Source: Thiohalomonas sp.
GTDB lineage: Bacteria; Pseudomonadota; Gammaproteobacteria; GRL18
Assembly: GCA_023864145.1 (NCBI GenBank)
Contig: JAIVER010000105.1
Location: 1-5,620, forward strand
Length of the DNA: 5,620 nucleotides
Direction: 5' to 3'
The notes beneath the pieces were generated by a model. That model had not been told where the DNA came from, ran no database searches, and worked only from the letters and a program-made list of their open reading frames with translations. Positions 1 to 5,606 of the stretch are shown here, one piece after another. The translations under genes were made by a program, and so were the position numbers. Positions within the stretch are counted from its first letter, which is position 1. Each line of letters starts with the position of its first letter.

Positions 1-77
1 TTTTCATGGGCTGTGAGAGTAATTTGCGTCATTGGATAATTTTGATCTTCTTCTCTATGAAAATCAAGCATTTTCAT
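1..77 (-). CDS. possible 5' end of an unidentified gene, cut by the window edge
   Basis: A minus-strand frame stays open from an ATG at 77 to the window edge, about 25 codons, with an in-frame TGA just upstream at 83-81. Candidate starts are the ATGs at 77, 71 and 32; the last would give a protein beginning MTQITLTAHE. None has a well-placed Shine-Dalgarno sequence, and the first two lie inside an inverted repeat (54-80). Twenty-five open codons can easily occur by chance. A competing reading is a plus-strand frame open from 3 to a TAA at 90-92, which would be the end of a gene converging on the terminator at 89-136. I do not recognise either product. The minus-strand reading looks more protein-like but is weakly supported. 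Confidence 0.3.
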   Translation of the reverse strand, partial: MKMLDFHREEDQNYPMTQITLTAHE

Positions 78-80
78 AGA
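54..80. repeat. perfect 11-bp inverted repeat (hairpin) near the left edge
   Basis: TCTATGAAAAT at 54-64 is the exact reverse complement of ATTTTCATAGA at 70-80, with a 5-nt loop (CAAGC). The stem is AT-rich and has no adjacent T-tract, so it is not a typical intrinsic terminator. It lies only 8 bases from the larger terminator at 89-136. If a minus-strand gene begins near 77, 71 or 32, the hairpin would fold in its leader or over its first start codons and could affect translation. No regulator can be named from the sequence. Confidence 0.55.
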
Positions 81-88
81 TCATGGGT

Positions 89-136
89 ATAAAAAAGCCT
101 GTAGACAAAATAGAATTTGTCTACAGGCTTTTTTAT
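89..136. terminator. bidirectional Rho-independent terminator after grxD
   Basis: A 21-bp perfect stem (89-109 with 116-136) closes a 6-nt loop (110-115). Its core is GCCTGTAGAC/GTCTACAGGC, flanked by six A on the left and six T on the right, so it has a proper U-tract in both directions. On the minus strand it begins 20 bases after the grxD stop codon and should end that transcript. Its symmetry means it could also stop a transcript entering from the left. Confidence 0.93.
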
Positions 137-156
137 TAGAGAGGTATTGGAACTAT

Positions 157-483
157 TTAAGCCTTGTCTGGAGCAACCGCTTCTTCACAAACGCCTTTAA
201 GTTGACCATTTTGCATCATTTCAAGAATAATATCACCACCACCGGTTAATTCATGGTTGATGTAGATTTGTGGAAAAGTAGGCCAGTCAGCATAACGAGG
301 CAGATTTTCAAAAATCTCTGGATCGGCTAATACATTCACATAAGAAAACTCAACACCAGTACTTGTCAGCGCTTCTGCAGCACGGTCAGAAAATCCGCAA
401 GACGGCATTTGTGGTGTGCCTTTCATAAAAATCACAATAGGATTACTTTTTACTGCATCATCGATACGTTGCATAACGTCCAT
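157..483 (-). CDS. grxD: monothiol glutaredoxin, Grx4/GrxD type
   Basis: This encodes a 108-residue cytosolic CGFS-type glutaredoxin. Proteins of this family bind a [2Fe-2S] cluster as dimers with glutathione, and with BolA-type partners, and take part in iron-sulfur delivery and iron sensing rather than general disulfide reduction. Visible hallmarks are Lys21 of the MKGTP stretch, the active-site C29-G-F-S32 that supplies the cluster-ligating cysteine, WPTFPQ at 67-72 including the cis-Pro TFP turn, and GGGD at 81-84, which binds glutathione (E. coli has GGCD here). The length is slightly below the 115 residues of E. coli Grx4, the difference lying in the C-terminal tail. A GAGGT Shine-Dalgarno at 491-495, seven bases before the ATG, supports this start. 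The gene has its own likely promoter (549-577) and ends at a strong terminator, so it is probably a single-gene transcript. Confidence 0.96.
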   Translation of the reverse strand: MDVMQRIDDAVKSNPIVIFMKGTPQMPSCGFSDRAAEALTSTGVEFSYVNVLADPEIFENLPRYADWPTFPQIYINHELTGGGDIILEMMQNGQLKGVCEEAVAPDKA

Positions 484-543
484 AAAACTGACCTCATTCG
501 TTGTTAAAAATGTTAGGGGAAAGTTGACTAATTTAATAAGTTA

Positions 544-577
544 ATCCTTATATAAGGATAGCAACATTCGATTTCAA
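544..577 (-). promoter_or_regulatory. grxD promoter with a palindromic operator candidate
   Basis: On the minus strand, TTGAAA (577-572) and TATATA (554-549) are separated by exactly 17 bases, a good sigma-70-type promoter that would start transcription near 542, about 60 bases before the grxD ATG. The -10 element is the centre of a perfect 16-bp palindrome, ATCCTTATATAAGGAT (544-559), placed where a dimeric repressor would block RNA polymerase. The sequence does not match the IscR or Fur consensus as I know them, so no regulator is named. Confidence 0.6.
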
Positions 578-580
578 GAG

Positions 581-598
581 TGATTTTGAGTAAAATCA
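581..598. repeat. small hairpin overlapping the amidotransferase stop codon
   Basis: TGATTTT (581-587) pairs with AAAATCA (592-598) around a 4-nt loop. The repeat includes the TGA stop of the amidotransferase gene. The stem has only one G-C pair and no following U-tract on the minus strand, so it is at best a weak terminator or a 3'-end stabiliser. Read-through from the operon into grxD therefore remains possible. Confidence 0.35.
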
Positions 599-2407
599 GC
601 CAACATGGATTTTCAGCCACATTTCTAATAGCGCCATATGCCAGAGTTTACTGCCTTGTAAGCGTGTCATATTCTCTTCGGCTTCCGGATTTTTCAGCAA
701 TCGCTGGATATGGGCTGGTTCAAAAACACCTCGCTCCCGACAGCGTTGAGAAGTCAAGACATCCGTCATCATATCCAAAAATTCACCACGCACATATTTT
801 AATGTCGGCATGGGGAAATAGCCCTTAGGACGGTCAATCACGGCATCAGGGATTTTCCCCCGAGCGATGGTTTTTAACATATGTTTGCCGCCCTGCTTGC
901 CGATCTTATATTGGGAAGGCATCTGTGCGGCCAGTTCCACCAGCTTATGATCTAAAAAGGGCACCCTGGCTTCTAATCCCCAAGCCATGGTCATATTATC
1001 CACTCGCTTAAGCGGATCATCGACAATTAATGTGGTGGTATCCATGCACAGTACTTTATCTAAATAATCATCAGCATAAGGTGCTGTCAGTAAGTCATTA
1101 ACCAGTTCGCTGGTATAATCCTTTCCATGATAAGGCGAACGGACTGCCTGTAAGAATTCATCATGAGGCAGATCAAAATAATAAGGGGCGAAACAGTCGA
1201 CTTCACTACCCTTTTTGCGGCGCTCTCTATCACGAGCGGCCTTCACCATTTTTGGGTACCAGAAATATCCGGCAAAAACTTCATCGGCACCCTGACCACT
1301 TTGTACAACCTTAACTTCTTGCGATACTTTTTCTGAGAGCAGATAAAAGGCCACAGCATCCTGACCAACCATGGGCTCTGCCATGTGCGTAATAGCTTCA
1401 GGTAAGCGTTCCAGTACTGATTGGTTAGAGATCATGTATTTATGATGAATGGTATTATAACGTTCAACAACCTGATCACTGTATTCAAATTCACTGCCTT
1501 GCTCATCACCGATATCTTTGAAGCCGATAGAAAATGTGCGAATATCATTCACACCTGCTTCGGCCAGCAAAGCCACCAGTAAGCTTGAATCCAGACCACC
1601 GGAGAGCAGCACTCCAACGGGCACATCGGCGACTGTTAAGCGTTTTTTGACCGCTTCCATCAGGCTGTCATGAATAGCTTCAGTCCAGTCGGCTTCACTC
1701 CAACTGGCTTTAGCGGGATCTCGATTTGCTTTGAGGTGCCAGTATCGATAATGCTGCATACCTCCATTCGCATCTATTTTAAGTGTTGTACCCGGAGCAA
1801 GCTTTTTCACACCTTCCAGAATGGTATCCGGAGCTGGTATTACCGCATGTAATGTTAGTTGGTGATGTAAACCTATAGGATTAATTTCTGTATTGATATG
1901 TCCGGCAGCCAATAGCGCCTGCATATTAGAAGCAAAAACAAAGCGATTAATGTCCAGACTATAATACAGTGGTTTAATACCCAGACGATCACGGGCAACA
2001 AATAAACTATAATCACACAAATCTAATATGGCAAAAGCAAACATGCCGTGCAGTCGTTCAACGCATTGCTCACCCCAATGAGCATAGGCTTTGAGGATCA
2101 CTTCAGAATCACCCTCAGAGAAAAAATGATAGCCTTTACCCGTCAACTCTTTGCGTAATTCAGAGTAATTATAGATAGTGCCATTAAAAACTAACGCAAG
2201 CTGAAGCTCATTATCCACCATTGGCTGATTGGATCGTTCCGAGAAATCAATAATAGAGAGTCTTCGATGCCCAAGCGCTATGGAACCTTCATGAAATACG
2301 CCTTTATTATCCGGACCACGACGTTCCAGTTTCTGCAACATGTTGTCAATAACTTTGAGATCCGGCTTTGAAGCATCAAAATGATAATCACCACAGATAC
2401 CACACAT
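596..2407 (-). CDS. asnO: asparagine-synthase-family amidotransferase, N-acetylglutaminylglutamine amide (NAGGN) type
   Basis: This encodes a 603-residue two-domain enzyme. The N-terminal class II glutamine amidotransferase domain (about 2-190) has the catalytic Cys2 in MCGICG, GHRRLS at 46-51, FNG at 74-76 and GDSE at 99-102. The C-terminal synthetase domain has the ATP-pyrophosphatase loop SGGLDSS at 269-275, SGQGADE at 370-376 and KRVDNMTMAWGLEAR at 467-481. Stretches such as HAVIPAPDTIL, TFSIGFKDIGDEQGSEFEYSD and AVAFYLLS resemble the subfamily that amidates N-acetylglutaminylglutamine to the osmoprotectant NAGGN, known from Sinorhizobium and Pseudomonas, more than AsnB or the exosortase-linked amidotransferases. 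This subfamily call is from memory of the family. An AAGG Shine-Dalgarno (2415-2418) sits seven bases before the ATG. It is the last gene of the likely three-gene operon, 46 bases after the BON gene. The usual partner ngg is not in this window. Ordinary asparagine synthesis is the main alternative. Confidence 0.8.
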   Translation of the reverse strand: MCGICGDYHFDASKPDLKVIDNMLQKLERRGPDNKGVFHEGSIALGHRRLSIIDFSERSNQPMVDNELQLALVFNGTIYNYSELRKELTGKGYHFFSEGDSEVILKAYAHWGEQCVERLHGMFAFAILDLCDYSLFVARDRLGIKPLYYSLDINRFVFASNMQALLAAGHINTEINPIGLHHQLTLHAVIPAPDTILEGVKKLAPGTTLKIDANGGMQHYRYWHLKANRDPAKASWSEADWTEAIHDSLMEAVKKRLTVADVPVGVLLSGGLDSSLLVALLAEAGVNDIRTFSIGFKDIGDEQGSEFEYSDQVVERYNTIHHKYMISNQSVLERLPEAITHMAEPMVGQDAVAFYLLSEKVSQEVKVVQSGQGADEVFAGYFWYPKMVKAARDRERRKKGSEVDCFAPYYFDLPHDEFLQAVRSPYHGKDYTSELVNDLLTAPYADDYLDKVLCMDTTTLIVDDPLKRVDNMTMAWGLEARVPFLDHKLVELAAQMPSQYKIGKQGGKHMLKTIARGKIPDAVIDRPKGYFPMPTLKYVRGEFLDMMTDVLTSQRCRERGVFEPAHIQRLLKNPEAEENMTRLQGSKLWHMALLEMWLKIHVG

Positions 2408-2453
2408 AATTAAACCTTTTTTCTTCTTATTTAATAATTGAAATAGAAGCAGT

Positions 2454-2852
2454 TTACTCTTGCGGCCTGACGTTAATCACCACTAATTTAGAAATCACCC
2501 GGGAAACGCCCTGAGTACTTTTTGCAATAGAAATGACGATCAGTGCACCTTCATTTGAACTGACATTACCCGCCAGTGTCACCACACCGGCATTCACTTC
2601 AATACCAATATCTTCAGGATTGATAGCTTCTGATGCGCTGCGACTGATGGGAGAAAAGGCATTTTTATCGCCATAAAGCTCACGTTCTCTCTCTATCGCT
2701 GCACGCATTTCTTTTTGCTCTTCTGCTTTTATTTCTTCGTTACTGTCAACACCTGGAATCCAGTCTGTGGTATCCCTGACAGTACTGCATGCTGACATTG
2801 TCTGAGCGACTGCTGCTATTAAACCAGTTGTTAGAATACTCTTATTATTCAT
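2454..2852 (-). CDS. BON-domain lipoprotein (hypothetical, OsmY-like fold)
   Basis: This encodes a small envelope protein of 132 residues if started at the ATG at 2852. The N-terminus is a short signal peptide, MNNKSILTTGLIAAVAQ, followed by the lipobox-like M19-S-A-C22, so Cys22 would be lipidated. Ser follows the Cys rather than Asp, which favours the outer membrane. Residues 38-60 are highly charged and probably helical. Residues about 80-128 form a BON domain with the typical pattern of an IEVNAGVVTLAGNV strand pair, a helix, then GVSRVISKLVVI. BON domains are thought to bind membranes or ligands and occur in OsmY and in periplasmic stress proteins. In-frame starts at 2882 (TTG) and 2861 (ATG) would add 10 or 3 residues encoded by a heptamer repeat; I chose 2852 because the signal peptide begins cleanly there. 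It sits 43 bases after hyuB and 46 before the amidotransferase gene. Its specific function is unknown. Confidence 0.8.
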   Translation of the reverse strand: MNNKSILTTGLIAAVAQTMSACSTVRDTTDWIPGVDSNEEIKAEEQKEMRAAIERERELYGDKNAFSPISRSASEAINPEDIGIEVNAGVVTLAGNVSSNEGALIVISIAKSTQGVSRVISKLVVINVRPQE

Positions 2853-2854
2853 TA

Positions 2855-2880
2855 TTCCCATTTCCCATTTCCCATTTCCC
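2855..2880. repeat. GGGAAAT heptamer tandem array at the BON gene start
   Basis: On the minus strand GGGAAAT is repeated without error for 3.7 units immediately before the ATG at 2852. Each unit carries an ATG and a purine-rich GGGA that could serve as a weak Shine-Dalgarno. Because seven is not a multiple of three, the three repeat ATGs fall in three different frames. The first opens a 7-codon reading frame whose TAA overlaps the ATG at 2852 (TAATG), the second opens another 7-codon frame, and the third is in frame with the BON gene. Such arrays can gain or lose units by slippage. Confidence 0.85.
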
Positions 2881-2895
2881 AAATCAGGTTAAAAG

Positions 2896-4485
2896 TTAGG
2901 TTAAATTACCCCAGCCGCCGCCGCCGGGTGTTTTTATTGTTAATTTTTGTCCCGCCTGAGCAGTAAAAAAAATTTTACCGGCTAACAACTCACCGTCCAG
3001 AGAATTCTCTCCCACTTTACCATCCTGACCACCGGCTAATCCCCAGGGAGAGTAATGGCGTCGTTCAGTGAGCAAGGTGATCTGTGTTGCCTGCAAAAAT
3101 TCAACTTCACGAATCAAGCCCATTCCCCCGGCATTAAGCCCCTGACCACCTGATGCTTCACGCAGACAATAACGAGTCACTCGTAGCGGGTAATGATGTT
3201 CTAATGATTCAATCGGTGTATTTAAGGTATTGGTCATATGTGCCTGAGCACCACTTAATCCGGGATAAGCCTGACTGGCGCCATGACCTCCGCCAATTGT
3301 CTCATAATAATCCCATTGATTGTTAATTTCCCGACTTCCCATGGCAACATTATTCATCGTGCCATAACTGGCTGATGGAATTTTTCCAGGCAGTAAATTA
3401 TTATTTTTTTCATCTGTTTTTAGCATAAGTTGTGCTAATGCACCCAATAGCACATCTACAACCCGTGTTGAGGTTTCAACATTACCCGCAGCAACAGCAG
3501 CAGGATATTTAGCATTAAGCAAACAGCCTTCCGGTGCCTGCAGCTCTATCATTCTAAAAGTACCGGCACAGGCGGGGGTTTGTGCTGGCATTAAACAGCG
3601 AAACACATAATAGACAGCTGCTGCTGCGACAGAAAGCGGGCAATTGATATTGCCTTTTACCTGTTGTTCTGTTCCGGTAAAATCCACTTTAATACCCTGC
3701 TCATTAATATGGATAGCCACTTTAATTTTAATATCTGTTTGTCCCGCACCATCATCATCCATAAAATCTTGAAAACAATAAGTACCATTGGGCACTTTTG
3801 CCAATGCACTTCTGGCAATACGCTCACCATAATCATTCAAATGCACTAAGGCTGAAACAAAATGTTTGCCATTCAGTTGCTTAATTAATTCATTTAAACG
3901 AATGACACCCGTCTGGTTGGCACTGATTTGTGCCAGAAAATCACCCTTTTCTGAATCCGGACGACTCATATTAGATGTAATATTTGCCAGTATTGAATCA
4001 TCCACTCGCTCATTACGCATAATGAATGCAGGAGAAATAATCAGTCCTTCTTCATGAAGTGAATGAGACATCGGCATGGATCCTGGTGTATCTGCACCAA
4101 TATCAGCATGATGAGCACGATTAACCACAAAAACTATAGGCTTATCGTCATTTTGTTTGTTATCATTGGAAAAGACGGGGGCAATCATAGTGACGTCAGG
4201 TAAATGCGTGCCGCCCAGATACGGGTTATTCAACACTAACATATCGCCATGATGCCATGATTGGGTTTTGACGATATCGGCCATCGCATAGGCCATACTA
4301 CCAAGGTGCACGGGGATATGAGCAGCTTGAGCGCAAAGTTCACCTGTGCCGTCAAAAACAGCACATGAATAGTCCAGACGATCTTTGATATTCGGTGAAA
4401 AAGCACTACGACGTAACACAGCACCCATTTCTTCACAAATGGATTCAATGCGACTAACAAAGATACTCAGTTCAATAGGATTCAT
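2896..4485 (-). CDS. hyuB: hydantoinase B / 5-oxoprolinase family protein (HyuB)
   Basis: This encodes a 529-residue cytosolic protein covering the whole hydantoinase B domain, from MNPIELSIFVSRIESICEEM to the glycine-rich end TPGGGGWGN. Visible family blocks are EEMGAVLRRSAFSPNIKDR (18-36), NNPYLGGTHLPDV (86-98), RAHHADIG (123-130), whose H125-x-x-D128 probably helps bind the metal by analogy with acetone carboxylase, and the later GNVETSTRVVD and GGGHGAS stretches. In this family HyuA activates a hydantoin, 5-oxoproline or related substrate with ATP and HyuB completes ring opening or carboxylation; the substrate here cannot be told. I chose the ATG at 4485 because family members begin at this MxPI motif; a GTG at 4500 would add five residues and has no better Shine-Dalgarno. 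No hyuA lies on either side, which is unusual. It is the first gene of the probable hyuB-BON-asnO operon, divergent from sodB. Confidence 0.92.
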   Translation of the reverse strand: MNPIELSIFVSRIESICEEMGAVLRRSAFSPNIKDRLDYSCAVFDGTGELCAQAAHIPVHLGSMAYAMADIVKTQSWHHGDMLVLNNPYLGGTHLPDVTMIAPVFSNDNKQNDDKPIVFVVNRAHHADIGADTPGSMPMSHSLHEEGLIISPAFIMRNERVDDSILANITSNMSRPDSEKGDFLAQISANQTGVIRLNELIKQLNGKHFVSALVHLNDYGERIARSALAKVPNGTYCFQDFMDDDGAGQTDIKIKVAIHINEQGIKVDFTGTEQQVKGNINCPLSVAAAAVYYVFRCLMPAQTPACAGTFRMIELQAPEGCLLNAKYPAAVAAGNVETSTRVVDVLLGALAQLMLKTDEKNNNLLPGKIPSASYGTMNNVAMGSREINNQWDYYETIGGGHGASQAYPGLSGAQAHMTNTLNTPIESLEHHYPLRVTRYCLREASGGQGLNAGGMGLIREVEFLQATQITLLTERRHYSPWGLAGGQDGKVGENSLDGELLAGKIFFTAQAGQKLTIKTPGGGGWGNLT

Positions 4486-4547
4486 AGTTAGACAGGCCAC
4501 TCACTCAATACTTTAGTAAACACATATTTTAGCCTTATTACCCGCTT

Positions 4548-4566
4548 GATAAAGATAAAAATCAAA
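4548..4566. promoter_or_regulatory. weak Fur-box-like sequence between hyuB and sodB
   Basis: The 19 bases at 4548-4566 match the classical Fur consensus (three GATAAT-type hexamers) at 13 positions, including both GATAA repeats in the left half. The right half is poor. The site lies in the divergent intergenic region, where iron control of sodB would be plausible. The surroundings are very AT-rich, so chance similarity is a real possibility. Confidence 0.22.
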
Positions 4567-4592
4567 AAACTTTTAATAACCAACCTTTTTAA

Positions 4593-4623
4593 TGTGGTAT
4601 TATAGTAAAAAATCTTTTATACT
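4593..4623 (+). promoter_or_regulatory. probable sodB promoter
   Basis: The best -10 element before sodB is TATACT (4618-4623), close to TATAAT. No good -35 is present at the right distance (TGTGGT at 4593-4598 is the nearest candidate), which suggests help from an activator or a weak promoter. It would give a leader of about 50 bases ending in the sodB Shine-Dalgarno. A second -10-like TATAGT lies at 4601-4606. No convincing hyuB promoter was found on the opposite strand of this 193-base region. Confidence 0.4.
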
Positions 4624-4678
4624 TTGTTCAAAATAACTATTTAAGTTAAGAACAAATAAACCACAATGGAGTAATAAC

Positions 4679-5254
4679 ATGGCTTTTGAATTACCCGCTT
4701 TACCTTATGAAAAAAACGCACTGGCACCTTATATTTCTGAAGAGACTCTTGAGTTTCATTATGGCAAACATCACAACACTTATCTTGTTAATTTGAATAA
4801 TCTTGTTGCTGGTACTGATTTTGAAGGTATGTCTTTAGAGTCAATCATTCAAAAATCTGATGGCGGCATCTTCAATAATGCGGCACAAGTATGGAATCAC
4901 ACTTTCTACTGGAATTGCCTGAGCCCTAATGCTGGCGGTAAACCAACAGGTGCCATTGCTGATGCCATTAATTCAACATTCGGTTCATTTGATAAATTCA
5001 AAGAAGAATTTACAGCGGCTTGTGTGACTAACTTTGGTTCTGGTTGGACATGGTTAGTTAAAAACAGCGCTGGCGCCATTGAAATCGTCAAAACTTCCAA
5101 TGCCGGCTCTCCTCTGACTAATGGCGTTACTCCGCTAATGACCTGTGATCTTTGGGAGCATGCTTACTATATTGATTACCGTAACGCCCGTCCTGACTAT
5201 GTTGCTGCATTCTGGAATCTGGTTAACTGGGACTTTGTTAATAGCAACCTTTAA
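4679..5254 (+). CDS. sodB: iron superoxide dismutase
   Basis: This encodes a 191-residue cytosolic enzyme that converts superoxide to hydrogen peroxide and oxygen. All four metal ligands are present: His27 in EFHYGKHH, His74 in VWNHTFYW, and Asp157 and His161 in CDLWEHAYYIDYRNARP. The second-shell Tyr35 is also present. Gln70 in NNAAQVWNH and the overall closeness to E. coli SodB (193 residues) point to the Fe form rather than the Mn form. There is no signal peptide. A GGAG Shine-Dalgarno (4668-4671) lies seven bases before the ATG, which fixes the start. The gene stands alone on the plus strand, divergent from hyuB and followed by its own terminator, so it is probably monocistronic. The only mild oddity is Cys156 next to the metal ligand Asp157, where E. 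coli has Val. Confidence 0.98.
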   Translation: MAFELPALPYEKNALAPYISEETLEFHYGKHHNTYLVNLNNLVAGTDFEGMSLESIIQKSDGGIFNNAAQVWNHTFYWNCLSPNAGGKPTGAIADAINSTFGSFDKFKEEFTAACVTNFGSGWTWLVKNSAGAIEIVKTSNAGSPLTNGVTPLMTCDLWEHAYYIDYRNARPDYVAAFWNLVNWDFVNSNL

Positions 5255-5263
5255 ATCCAGTAA

Positions 5264-5290
5264 AAAGTCATTCCTCAATGACTTTATTTT
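5264..5290 (+). terminator. Rho-independent terminator of sodB
   Basis: AAAGTCATT (5264-5272) and AATGACTTT (5277-5285) form a perfect 9-bp stem with a CCTC loop, followed by the T-rich tail ATTTT. It begins nine bases after the sodB stop codon. The stem is GC-poor, so termination may be incomplete. Confidence 0.8.
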
Positions 5291-5369
5291 ACTACAGAGT
5301 GTGATAGATATGACATAAGATGTCTCCATAACACTCGCTATAATGTGCTATAGTTACACTAAATTACTA

Positions 5370-5525
5370 TAAAAATCGTAACTACTCAGCGTGTTTAGAT
5401 TTTGCCCAAATTCTAGGCCTTTTTGCACGGAAAATGTGAGCATATACAAATATCTGACCATTTGAGTACAAAAATAACGACGAAGTTGGGTAAAAGATGA
5501 ATACGCTGAGTAGTTACTAAAAATC
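5370..5525. mobile_element. 140-bp non-coding miniature element (IS66-like ends) with 8-bp target duplication
   Basis: The element spans 5378-5517. Its ends are perfect 15-bp inverted repeats, GTAACTACTCAGCGT at 5378-5392 and its reverse complement at 5503-5517, and the similarity continues inward to 36 bp with 30 matches. It is flanked directly by the 8-bp duplication TAAAAATC at 5370-5377 and 5518-5525. Ends starting 5'-GTAA and 8-bp target duplications are established features of the IS66 family, so this is probably a miniature element (MITE) mobilised in trans by an IS66-type transposase. It has no transposase; the short open frame across it is not convincing. The intact duplication and well-conserved ends suggest fairly recent insertion downstream of sodB. 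Confidence 0.88.
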
Positions 5526-5565
5526 TTGGTATACCCAATCAACTTGAAAATACAGGATCGAACAC

Positions 5566-5606
5566 TTGGAAATTATCATTAATTCGAGAATCTAATGATT
5601 TTCCAA
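5566..5606. repeat. long imperfect hairpin at the right edge
   Basis: TTGGAAA (5566-5572) pairs with TTTCCAA (5600-5606), and ATCATTA (5575-5581) pairs with TAATGAT (5593-5599), with a 2-nt bulge at 5573-5574. ATT/AAT at 5582-5584 and 5589-5591 can add three more pairs over a single-base bulge. No U-tract follows on either strand, so a terminator is unlikely. It could be a leader or operator of a gene beyond the window, or a palindromic repeat. Apart from this, the sodB terminator and the mobile element, I see nothing in the gene-free stretch 5255-5620. Confidence 0.5.

Noticed and set aside
580..828. Plus-strand open frame of 82 codons
   Set aside because: It lies antisense inside the well-supported amidotransferase gene, and the translation shows no family features.
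4236..4460. Second minus-strand frame (74 codons) inside hyuB
   Set aside because: It overlaps the conserved N-terminal part of hyuB in another frame and resembles no protein, so it is a shadow frame.
4546..4565. TTGAT...ATCAA inverted repeat as an FNR site
   Set aside because: The half-sites are 10 bases apart, whereas FNR sites have a 4-base spacer.
5135..5329. Minus-strand frame of 64 codons across the sodB 3' end
   Set aside because: It is antisense to the conserved metal-binding end of sodB and crosses its terminator, with no start signal.
5297..5336. GAGTGT...ACACTC inverted repeat after the sodB terminator
   Set aside because: Only 6 bp of pairing across a 28-base loop, which is expected by chance in this AT-rich stretch.
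5354..5542. Minus-strand open frame of 62 codons
   Set aside because: It spans the whole miniature element and both target duplications; its residues come from the inverted repeats, and it has no recognisable domain.
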